Shown here in pieces: positions 1 to 5,120 of a stretch of DNA of 6,978 bases. The stretch is from NCBI GenBank assembly GCA_946007485.1, contig CAMGAM010000054.1:1-6978 (forward strand). Direction: 5' to 3'. The notes under the pieces were generated by a model. That model was given only the letters and a program-made list of their open reading frames with translations. It did no database searches and was not told the DNA's origin. Every line of letters begins with the position of its first letter. Position 1 is the stretch's first letter. The translations under genes were made by a program, and so were the position numbers. Origin of the DNA: an uncultured Mycoplasmatota bacterium. Its GTDB lineage: Bacteria; Bacillota_I; Bacilli_A; RF39; UBA660.

Positions 1-167
1 TTTTGACCAGGTACGGTTCCCCAATGACCAACTAATTTCTTTTTAATATCATCTAAAGTTAATTTTCTTTTTAATAATGGATTATCTAATAGATAGAGTT
101 GACCTACTGATAGATAATTGCTAGCTCTAAAATATTTATCCAGTAATAATAATTCTTCTTTTTTCAT
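1..167 (-). CDS. xfp: Phosphoketolase (xylulose-5-phosphate/fructose-6-phosphate), N-terminal fragment cut by the window edge
   Basis: Reading the minus strand from the ATG at 165-167 gives 55 codons without a stop to the left edge. The translation includes YFRASNYLSVGQLYLLDNPL and then LVGHWGTVPGQ, which I recognise as the highly conserved N-terminus of the XFP family (AANYLSVGQIYL.DNPLL and KPRLVGHWGT.PG). The family is about 800 residues long, so over 90% lies beyond the window. The enzyme is a cytosolic thiamine-diphosphate enzyme that phosphorolyses xylulose-5-phosphate and/or fructose-6-phosphate to acetyl phosphate plus glyceraldehyde-3-phosphate or erythrose-4-phosphate, feeding acetate and ATP formation. 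Substrate preference cannot be read here. The start is supported by AAAGGGG at 174-180 and by the match of the family N-terminus close to Met1. It lies 63 bases downstream of fbp on the same strand and has its own consensus-like promoter at 195-223. The family call rests on recalled motifs only, but they are distinctive. Confidence 0.93.
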   Translation of the reverse strand, partial: MKKEELLLLDKYFRASNYLSVGQLYLLDNPLLKRKLTLDDIKKKLVGHWGTVPGQ

Positions 168-194
168 ATTGTTCCCCTTTCCTACTTTATTTTA

Positions 195-223
195 ATTATA
201 CTAAAAAAAGCATTATATTTCAA
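195..223 (-). promoter_or_regulatory. Sigma-A-type promoter of xfp, overlapping the fbp terminator
   Basis: On the minus strand TTGAAA (218-223) is followed by exactly 17 bases and then a perfect TATAAT (195-200). The predicted start is near 188, giving a leader of about 20 bases with AAAGGGG before the xfp ATG. The -35 sits in the loop of the fbp terminator hairpin, and the spacer is the hairpin 3' arm plus its T-run. The match to consensus and the position fit, but AT-rich DNA yields such matches by chance. The parallel at fbp raises confidence. Confidence 0.65.
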
Positions 224-228
224 TGCTT
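195..228 (-). repeat. Copy 1 of a 34-base dyad-plus-promoter element
   Basis: Read on the minus strand, the element starts AAGCATTGAAATAT and ends at the last base of the xfp -10 box. It matches copy 2 (2290-2323) at 30 of 34 positions by hand alignment, including the whole -35, the T-run and the spacing to the -10. Flanking bases outside the element are not alike apart from general AT-richness. It could be a shared operator or a reused terminator-promoter module. Confidence 0.7.
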
Positions 229-232
229 TTTT
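204..232 (-). terminator. Intrinsic terminator of fbp
   Basis: There is an 11-bp A/T-rich stem, AAAAAAGCATT (204-214) with AATGCTTTTTT (222-232), and a 7-base loop. On the minus strand the 3' arm merges into a run of seven Ts ending at 203. The fbp stop codon (231-233) overlaps the 5' arm. Because the arms end in A- and T-runs, it is symmetric and could work on both strands, but no plus-strand gene leads into it. Confidence 0.75.
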
Positions 233-2240
233 AATTTGGATATCTAGTTTTAGTTTTAACGTATTTGAATCGATGATTTTCTTTGATTAATCCTAAGTCA
301 TATGCTTTGATTAGTAATTGTAAATCAGCAATTTGTTTTTTTAATTCTGTTCCTTTATCGACATCACCAATAGTAATTCTTTTTTGAATAGTTTCTTTGA
401 TGTCGATAGAATAATTAATATCACTATTATTTAAAATGGCATCTTCCGTTGAAGTAAATGGTTCATGGGCAATAATTCTCATTCCAGTAGATCCTGATAC
501 GAGAGTATAGCCAGCAATACCAGTTGTTTTTTGGTAGGCTTTAGAAAATCCACCATCGATGACAATAACTCTATTTTCTGCTTTTAGAGGAGTTTCACCA
601 TTAATTTTTTCGACGGGGATATGACCATTAATAATACGAGCATTCTCAGTATTGTTAATACCAAAATCATTCATAATGCTTTCCATTATAGTTTTATTAT
701 CTTGATATTTATAGTAGTAATTTCTTTTTTCTTTATGAGAAGATTTATCTTTGATAAGTACTCTTTCTAATGTAGTCATTTTATCTTTACCAAAGAATGG
801 AGAATCTGGTCCACACCATAAGTACCACATTAAATCTAATTCATATTGAGTATTTTTTCCTTTACTATAATATAGTTTTCTTACTTTAGCATCGAGATAG
901 TCAAAAAGTTTTTTTCCTTTGAAAGAAATATCTTCAAAGTGTACTTCTTTTAATGTTCCATCTTCATTTAGTGGAACTAGGGCATGATACATTAAATTAT
1001 TATTCTCTATTTTATACATAGATCCTTTTTCAATAAAAATTTTCATATGGCGCTGAAGGGCTTCACTGTTTAGGAATGATTTAACTAGGTCATTGATAAT
1101 TTTTTCTTCTTCTTTGGTAAGAGTATATGGATTTGCTTTATCAATGGTAGGAAAGTCAACATCTTCAAGATGATAAGTTGTTCCATCTATGTTAATCGTT
1201 TGATTTTGATAATCTATTTTATCTAAAAGACGACGATGTGTCATTAAATATTCTTGATGATTAAGGGCAAAGGTACCTTCTAATTTGTACATAATTATCG
1301 AGATGGCTTTATGAATTTTAGCTGATTGTCTTACTGTTTGATTATTAAAATAATCTTCTTCAGTCGTTTTTCTTGGTCGCCAAACAAGAGCATTATCGTA
1401 TGTTCTTTCAGCAAAGTTGGCAAGAGGTCTAAGATTAATACCATATACATCTTCCAAGATGTCTAGGTTATTGTGTCTAACTGTATTGGTAATAACTCCA
1501 GATATACAGATATTACTTCCAAGAGATGATCCAAGCCATAAAATATCATGATTTCCCCATTCAATATCTACAGAGTGATAGTTTTCTAATAAATCCATAA
1601 TTTTATGTGGTTCTGGTCCTCTATCATAGATATCCCCTACAATATGGAGTTCATCAACAGCTAATTTTTTTATTAGTGATGATAAAGCAATGATTAATTT
1701 TTCAGGATATTCTAAAGATATTATTGAATCGATAATAGTTTGATAGTACTTATCTTTATTTTCTTGTTCAATGTCATTATTCAAAAGTTCATCTAGAATA
1801 TAACTTAGGTTTTCATCATACAATTTTCTTACTTTGCTACGAGTATAACGAGAGGAAAATTTCTTGGCAACTTCGATTACTTGAAGCAAGGTAGATTGAT
1901 ACCAAGCAACAGGGTCTTTTTGATTAGGCAAAATTTGTTTGATTTTCTCTTGTGGATAATAAATGATTGTTGCTAATTCATCTTGTTCTTCTTTTGATAG
2001 TATTCCATTAAAAAGTTGACTGATACGGAATCTTATTCCACCTGAAGCGTTATTTAAGATGTGATTAAAAGCATCAGCTTGACCATGAAGATCACTCATA
2101 AAGTGTTCAACACTTCTGGGAAGAGCTAAAATAGAATTTAAATTAATTATCTCGGTGGCAGCATCATCTTTGGTAGGAAATATTTTAGATAAACAATTTA
2201 AATATTCTAATTTAGATAAAATTTCTTGATTATTATTCAT
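231..2240 (-). CDS. fbp: Fructose-1,6-bisphosphatase, class III
   Basis: This gene encodes 669 residues, nearly the 671 of Bacillus subtilis Fbp, the type member of the class III (calcineurin-like metallophosphatase) fructose-bisphosphatases. It hydrolyses fructose-1,6-bisphosphate to fructose-6-phosphate and phosphate in cytosolic gluconeogenesis. Visible metallophosphatase motifs, in order, are SDLHGQ (residues 49-54, D50 and H52), GDIYDRG (202-208), GNHD (229-232), the family-specific LNHQEYLMTHRRLLDKID (326-343), MYHALVP (418-424), NGHIPVEKINGETP (538-551) and VIDGGF (560-565). All metal-ligand signatures are intact and the protein looks complete. The ATG at 2238-2240 is preceded by AAGGAG at 2252-2257. 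Its product fructose-6-phosphate is a possible substrate of the phosphoketolase encoded just downstream. Two promoter-like sequences lie between it and the preceding ATP-grasp gene, so it is probably transcribed separately. No CcpA cre-like site was recognised near the start. Confidence 0.96.
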   Translation of the reverse strand: MNNNQEILSKLEYLNCLSKIFPTKDDAATEIINLNSILALPRSVEHFMSDLHGQADAFNHILNNASGGIRFRISQLFNGILSKEEQDELATIIYYPQEKIKQILPNQKDPVAWYQSTLLQVIEVAKKFSSRYTRSKVRKLYDENLSYILDELLNNDIEQENKDKYYQTIIDSIISLEYPEKLIIALSSLIKKLAVDELHIVGDIYDRGPEPHKIMDLLENYHSVDIEWGNHDILWLGSSLGSNICISGVITNTVRHNNLDILEDVYGINLRPLANFAERTYDNALVWRPRKTTEEDYFNNQTVRQSAKIHKAISIIMYKLEGTFALNHQEYLMTHRRLLDKIDYQNQTINIDGTTYHLEDVDFPTIDKANPYTLTKEEEKIINDLVKSFLNSEALQRHMKIFIEKGSMYKIENNNLMYHALVPLNEDGTLKEVHFEDISFKGKKLFDYLDAKVRKLYYSKGKNTQYELDLMWYLWCGPDSPFFGKDKMTTLERVLIKDKSSHKEKRNYYYKYQDNKTIMESIMNDFGINNTENARIINGHIPVEKINGETPLKAENRVIVIDGGFSKAYQKTTGIAGYTLVSGSTGMRIIAHEPFTSTEDAILNNSDINYSIDIKETIQKRITIGDVDKGTELKKQIADLQLLIKAYDLGLIKENHRFKYVKTKTRYPN

Positions 2241-2269
2241 TTTTTATTTTTCTCCTTATCTATACTCCC

Positions 2270-2299
2270 ATCATATTCTTCTTAACTAAATAATATCAA
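2270..2299 (-). promoter_or_regulatory. Candidate downstream promoter (P2) of fbp
   Basis: On the minus strand TTGATA (2294-2299) is followed by 18 bases and then TATGAT (2270-2275). The predicted start is near 2263, just ahead of the AAGGAG site, giving a leader of roughly 23 bases. The -35 overlaps the last Ts of the preceding terminator. It competes with the candidate at 2290-2318; sequence alone cannot say which is used, or whether both are. Confidence 0.5.
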
Positions 2300-2318
2300 A
2301 AAAAGCATAATATTTCAA
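2290..2318 (-). promoter_or_regulatory. Candidate upstream promoter (P1) of fbp, nested in the ATP-grasp terminator
   Basis: On the minus strand TTGAAA (2313-2318) is followed by 17 bases and then TATTAT (2290-2295). The layout is the same as the xfp promoter: the -35 in a hairpin loop and the spacer made of 3' arm plus T-run. The TGA stop of the ATP-grasp gene (2315-2317) lies inside the -35 hexamer. The predicted start is near 2283, giving a leader of about 43 bases. Confidence 0.5.
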
Positions 2319-2323
2319 TGCTT
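2298..2323 (-). terminator. Weak intrinsic terminator of the ATP-grasp gene
   Basis: The 6-bp stem is AAGCAT (2303-2308) with ATGCTT (2318-2323) around a 9-base loop that contains the TGA stop codon. It is followed on the minus strand by a T-run to 2298. The stem is shorter than in copy 1, because one base change and different outer flanks remove pairs. Read-through into fbp is plausible. Confidence 0.55.
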
Positions 2324-3226
2324 AAATAAAGTAATAATAGCTTCTTTATAAATATTTTTGGCTAAATCTTTGCCATTTGTTAGAAAATGGGTACATTTAT
2401 CTATCGATACTCCGCTATTAGCTTCTAAAACTAGTAGACTATGATCAGATAATTCAACAATATCAATACTGGCAAAAACAATACCTACTTTTTTAGAGAC
2501 AGTTAAAGCTATTTCAGATAATTTTTCTTTGATATCTGTATCAATTTCATCTGAGGCAATACTTCCTTTTGATAAATTAAAACGCCAGTCGTAGAGATAT
2601 TCTTCATCTTTTTTTAAGATGTTATTAGGAAGAGATTTATTTTGAAAATAATATGGATTAAACTTTATTAGTAATTCTTTAACAGTACTGATACCATCAC
2701 CATAAATAAGGGGTTTTATTTTTTTATATATTAATTTTATTTCATTGTTTAAAACAATAACTCGATATTCATTTTTTATTTCATAGTATGGGCAAACACT
2801 TATTGAATAATTTTTTTCAAATAATTTATCTAGGGTTTTAATTAGTTTTTCTTTATCAGTAATATGATAGACATCAGTTCCTAAAGAGCCATTATTGGCT
2901 TTGACGACAATATTTTTTTGATATTTTTCAAAGCACTTAATAATTTCTTCGTAGGTATTACAATTTGCAGCATAATGATATTTATTATTTGGTCTATAGA
3001 AAATATGATGAACACAAGCAGGAATATTTAAACTATGTAGGGTATCATAAAAAGCATATTTATCATCTAGAATAAGACCTAGGGCATGAGGATTTAAATC
3101 AAATTTATTACCAGCTAAATATTTGACTATATTATCTTTAACTAATCTAATTATCCAATCTTTGGATAAATAAGTATATTCAATATTTAATTCTTTTGAT
3201 ATTTCTTCAATTAATTCATGAAACAT
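2315..3226 (-). CDS. ATP-grasp enzyme of the cyanophycin-synthetase/GshAB-like type, substrate unknown
   Basis: The protein has 303 residues, is probably cytosolic, and shows no signal or membrane segment. Visible ATP-grasp features are a nucleotide-binding lysine and glycine-containing loop at VVKANNGSLGTD (107-118), EYRVIVLNNE (153-162), KPLIYGDGISTVKELL (171-186, resembling the VVGDG..T..ELI segment of CphA and GshAB-type ligases), NLSKGS (217-222), and the metal-binding set D255, E268 and N270 in SIDIV...LLVLEANSG (253-272). Such enzymes couple ATP hydrolysis to joining a carboxylate to an amine or thiol through an acyl phosphate. There is no Mur-ligase domain as in CphA and no glutamate-cysteine-ligase domain as in GshAB, so this is a stand-alone ATP-grasp unit. 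Residues 1-100 hold the N-terminal part, ending in a Tyr/His-rich stretch. The ATG at 3224-3226 is fixed by GGTGAT at 3232-3237 and an in-frame TGA at 3233-3235. The neighbours give no clue to its substrate. Peptide or amino-acid ligase is the likeliest broad class. Confidence 0.8.
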   Translation of the reverse strand: MFHELIEEISKELNIEYTYLSKDWIIRLVKDNIVKYLAGNKFDLNPHALGLILDDKYAFYDTLHSLNIPACVHHIFYRPNNKYHYAANCNTYEEIIKCFEKYQKNIVVKANNGSLGTDVYHITDKEKLIKTLDKLFEKNYSISVCPYYEIKNEYRVIVLNNEIKLIYKKIKPLIYGDGISTVKELLIKFNPYYFQNKSLPNNILKKDEEYLYDWRFNLSKGSIASDEIDTDIKEKLSEIALTVSKKVGIVFASIDIVELSDHSLLVLEANSGVSIDKCTHFLTNGKDLAKNIYKEAIITLFKH

Positions 3227-3228
3227 AA

Positions 3229-3238
3229 TAAATCACCA
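3229..3238 (-). promoter_or_regulatory. Ribosome binding site of the ATP-grasp gene in a 10-mer shared with the divergent gene
   Basis: On the minus strand TGGTGATTTA precedes ATG. GGTGAT (3232-3237) complements the GATCACC part of the usual 16S 3' end rather than the CCTCC core. It lies 5 bases from the ATG and decides the start. The same 10-mer occurs on the plus strand at 3324-3333. Confidence 0.65.
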
Positions 3239-3244
3239 AGAACT

Positions 3245-3253
3245 ATTTTAACA
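3245..3253 (-). promoter_or_regulatory. Extended -10 promoter of the ATP-grasp gene
   Basis: The minus strand reads TGT directly followed by TAAAAT (3245-3250), an extended -10 (TGnTAAAAT). No good -35 lies 16-18 bases upstream, which is acceptable for extended -10 promoters. The predicted start is near 3238, leaving a leader of only about 12 bases. Confidence 0.5.
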
Positions 3254-3289
3254 TATTTATTAGAAAATAATTAAATTTTACTCAATGAT

Positions 3290-3318
3290 TTTACAAATTA
3301 ATTAAGTAATGTTATACT
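3290..3318 (+). promoter_or_regulatory. Promoter of the pseudouridine synthase gene
   Basis: TTTACA (3290-3295) is followed by 17 bases and then TATACT (3313-3318), one mismatch from consensus in each box. The predicted start is near G3325, which is the first base of the GGTGAT ribosome binding site, so the leader would be about 10 bases. Confidence 0.65.
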
Positions 3319-3323
3319 GTTGA

Positions 3324-3333
3324 TGGTGATTTA
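3324..3333 (+). promoter_or_regulatory. Ribosome binding site of the pseudouridine synthase gene (shared 10-mer)
   Basis: TGGTGATTTA contains GGTGAT at 3325-3330, four bases before the ATG at 3335. An in-frame TAG at 3332-3334 directly precedes the ATG, so no upstream start is possible. Confidence 0.65.
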
Positions 3334-3334
3334 G

Positions 3335-4192
3335 ATGAATAAAAAGCAAGATTATATTAATTATGGAGAGTTAACTTTACTTGATAGCATTAGTAATTTT
3401 AAGAAAGATTTGTCTAAGAAAACAATAAAAAATTATATTAAAAATAAAATGGTTAAAGTAAATGATAAGGTAATTAATAATAGTAGTCAGATGGTGCATG
3501 ATGGCGATAAAATAGAAATAACTTATACGAAGAAGATAATACCAGAATATAAATTAGATATTTTATATGAAGATGATTATTTGATTATAATTGATAAGCC
3601 AAGTGGTCTTTTATCAATAGGAAATGATAAAGAAAAAGAAATTACTGCTTATAGAATGGTATCTGAATATGTTAAGAAAAATAGTTTTAATAAATATATC
3701 TTTGTGGTACATAGATTAGATCAAGACACTTCTGGAATTTTGATGTTTTGTAAGAATCAGAAAATTAGAGATAAAATGCAAGATAATTGGAATACGATGG
3801 TTAAGAAAAGAGGATATATAGCAATTATAGATGGTGTATTAAAAGGCAGTGGAACATATCATTCTTTCTTGTTGGAAGATAGGAATCAATTTGTTTATTC
3901 ATCAAAAAATAATCAAGGTAAGGAAGCGATTACTCATTATCAGGTAATTAAGAATAAGGGTAATTATAGTTTAGTACAGGTTTTTATCGATACAGGAAGA
4001 AGAAATCAGATAAGAGTTCATTTTTCTGAGCATGGATATCCTTTAGTGGGTGATAAGAAATACAGATGTAAGACTAATCCAATTAAGAGACTTTGTTTAC
4101 ATGCTAATATATTAGAATTTATTCATCCTGTTAGTAAAAAACTAATTCATGTTAAAAGTAATATGCCTAATGAATTTAAGAGAATAATATAA
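3335..4192 (+). CDS. RluA/RluD-family pseudouridine synthase with N-terminal S4 domain
   Basis: The protein has 285 residues and is the only plus-strand gene here. Residues about 12-65 form an S4-type RNA-binding domain (LSKKTIKNYIKNKMVKVNDK at 26-45, then GDKIEI). The catalytic domain follows: ILYEDDYLIIIDKPSGLLS (76-94), the catalytic motif HRLDQDTSG (126-134, with D129 as the expected nucleophilic Asp), KRGYIAIIDG (158-167), TGRRNQIRVHF (220-230), GYPLVGDKKY (234-243) and the C-terminal LCLHANILEFIHP (253-265). This is a complete RluA-superfamily enzyme that isomerises uridine to pseudouridine in RNA, most likely 23S rRNA. Which uridine is modified cannot be told from sequence alone, so I give no symbol. 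TGRRNQIRVH replaces the E. coli-like TGRTHQIRVH; I believe this variant is common in the family. It starts from its own promoter, diverges from the ATP-grasp gene and converges with the PAP2 gene across a shared terminator. Confidence 0.92.
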   Translation: MNKKQDYINYGELTLLDSISNFKKDLSKKTIKNYIKNKMVKVNDKVINNSSQMVHDGDKIEITYTKKIIPEYKLDILYEDDYLIIIDKPSGLLSIGNDKEKEITAYRMVSEYVKKNSFNKYIFVVHRLDQDTSGILMFCKNQKIRDKMQDNWNTMVKKRGYIAIIDGVLKGSGTYHSFLLEDRNQFVYSSKNNQGKEAITHYQVIKNKGNYSLVQVFIDTGRRNQIRVHFSEHGYPLVGDKKYRCKTNPIKRLCLHANILEFIHPVSKKLIHVKSNMPNEFKRII

Positions 4193-4194
4193 GA

Positions 4195-4224
4195 AAAAGA
4201 CTTCCAAGTAAATGGAAGTTTTTT
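4195..4224. terminator. Bidirectional terminator between the convergent pseudouridine synthase and PAP2 genes
   Basis: The core stem ACTTCCA (4200-4206) pairs with TGGAAGT (4213-4219) around a 6-base loop. It extends outward through a G-T pair into A/T pairs, giving about 12 pairs. It is flanked by an A-run on the left and a T-run on the right, so it gives a U-tract in both directions. It starts 3 bases after the stop at 4190-4192 and 29 bases past the PAP2 stop. Confidence 0.85.
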
Positions 4225-4252
4225 GTTTATTAACTCTTTGTTTTGATTATTT

Positions 4253-4978
4253 TTATGGTAGAAATTCATCTTTTATAGGGATTGGAAGTGAATTATCTTC
4301 AAATTCATTCTTTAATTTTTTTTTTACTTTTTTATTTTTTGGGGGAATACTTGCAATAATTGTATAAAAAGTGAATAGTAAAGCAATAGAAATGATGATG
4401 CCTCCTAAAATATCACTAAACCAATGCACTCCTGATGCGAATCTACCTAAGACAATAGTAATCATAAGAAAGATGGATAGTTTATTTTCAATTTGAGATA
4501 TTTTATTTTTAAAGATTTTTTTATTTACGATGATAGAACTACCACAAATACATATAGCCATAAGAGTATGTGATGATGGGTATGATGCTTCAAGGACACC
4601 ATCCATTAAAATAGGACGATAGTTAATAATACATTTTTCAAAGAATATATATAATCCTAGAACAATAATATAGAGAATACCAAGTGCATATATTTCATAA
4701 TCTACTTTGGTAAAACTTTTTCTTTTAAATAATTCAAAGGTTCCTACTAGAGCATAACTGATAGCTATGAGAAGTGGAATTATTCCTAAAATTTCAGTTA
4801 GTTTATAGATAGTCATATGACTTCCAATAAGATTTTGGAAAAAAGCATTAATACTAGAGAAACCTACTGATGAAGAATTTGGTCCAATGGGTGAAACATC
4901 AATGTTCTTTACTAAGATTGTATAGATGGTGGCAATAAATAATAAGATTATGCTGATAATAATATTTCGTTTTTTCAT
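4253..4978 (-). CDS. PAP2-family membrane phosphatase
   Basis: The protein has 241 residues and about six hydrophobic membrane segments (roughly 5-23, 58-82, 96-113, 137-152, 166-178 and 190-208). It ends in a charged, Lys-rich tail (213-241), probably cytoplasmic. The three PAP2 acid-phosphatase motifs are present: KCIINYRP (115-122), YPSSHT (133-138, with catalytic His137) and GRFASGVHWFSD (178-189, with R179, H185 and D189). Members act on lipid phosphates such as phosphatidic acid, phosphatidylglycerol phosphate or undecaprenyl pyrophosphate; the substrate here cannot be decided. The first motif has five residues between Lys and Arg-Pro instead of the classical six, and the third begins Gly-Arg rather than Ser-Arg. 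The ATG at 4976-4978 has AAAGGAG at 4989-4995. A 139-base gap separates it from pheT, with a promoter-like extended -10, so it is probably its own transcript. Confidence 0.88.
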   Translation of the reverse strand: MKKRNIIISIILLFIATIYTILVKNIDVSPIGPNSSSVGFSSINAFFQNLIGSHMTIYKLTEILGIIPLLIAISYALVGTFELFKRKSFTKVDYEIYALGILYIIVLGLYIFFEKCIINYRPILMDGVLEASYPSSHTLMAICICGSSIIVNKKIFKNKISQIENKLSIFLMITIVLGRFASGVHWFSDILGGIIISIALLFTFYTIIASIPPKNKKVKKKLKNEFEDNSLPIPIKDEFLP

Positions 4979-5057
4979 TTTTGTACTACTCCTTTACAAC
5001 AATTTAATTCTATTTTTACTTTATTTTTGTATACTATTACAATTATTTTTCTTATTA

Positions 5058-5066
5058 AGTATAACA
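5058..5066 (-). promoter_or_regulatory. Extended -10 promoter candidate for the PAP2 gene
   Basis: The minus strand reads TGT followed by TATACT (5058-5063). The -35 region 17 bases upstream is poor (TTTTAA at 5081-5086). The predicted start is near 5051, giving a leader of about 72 bases. A second TATAC-containing stretch (about 5030-5035) is a weaker alternative. Confidence 0.4.
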
Positions 5067-5082
5067 CACTATTCATATTTTT

Positions 5083-5120
5083 AAAAGAAAAGAACTAATT
5101 CTTTACAGAACTAATTCTTA
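5083..5120 (-). terminator. Probable weak terminator of pheT built from two tandem dyads
   Basis: After the pheT stop, the minus strand carries two copies of AAGAATTAGTTCT, each a small dyad (AGAA, loop, TTCT). The second forms AAAGAA/TTCTTT (5089-5104) around a 4-base loop and is followed by TTTTCTTTT (down to 5083). With one G-C pair per stem it is thermodynamically weak, so termination efficiency is doubtful. It is still the only terminator-like structure before the PAP2 gene. Confidence 0.4.
5091..5119. repeat. Tandem direct repeat of 13 bases, period 16
   Basis: AGAACTAATTCTT occurs at 5091-5103 and again at 5107-5119, separated by TAC. The second copy overlaps the pheT stop codon (5118-5120). 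Both copies are internally near-palindromic, so several alternative hairpins compete. Confidence 0.8.

Larger units (their letters stand above)
2290..2323 (-). repeat. Copy 2 of the 34-base dyad-plus-promoter element
   Basis: It is the same element as at 195-228. The four differences are one loop-side base of the dyad, an AG/GA swap just before the -10, and one base in the -10 (TATAAT against TATTAT). It lies directly upstream of fbp, as copy 1 lies directly upstream of xfp. Confidence 0.7.

Noticed and set aside
2241..2314. CcpA cre site controlling fbp
   Set aside because: No TGNAANCGNTNNCA-like sequence with the central CG is present in the intergenic region. The AAGCAT...ATGCTT dyad does not fit it.
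2282..2317. TGA read as Trp (Mycoplasma code), extending the ATP-grasp protein
   Set aside because: Read-through would add only 11 residues through the terminator hairpin. Every Trp codon in the window is TGG, so TGA is best taken as a stop.
4979..5117. Small RNA, riboswitch or T-box in the gap before the PAP2 gene
   Set aside because: I found no conserved T-box, riboswitch or long stable helix, only the weak tandem dyads and a promoter-like sequence. A T-box for pheS-pheT would lie upstream of pheS, outside the window.
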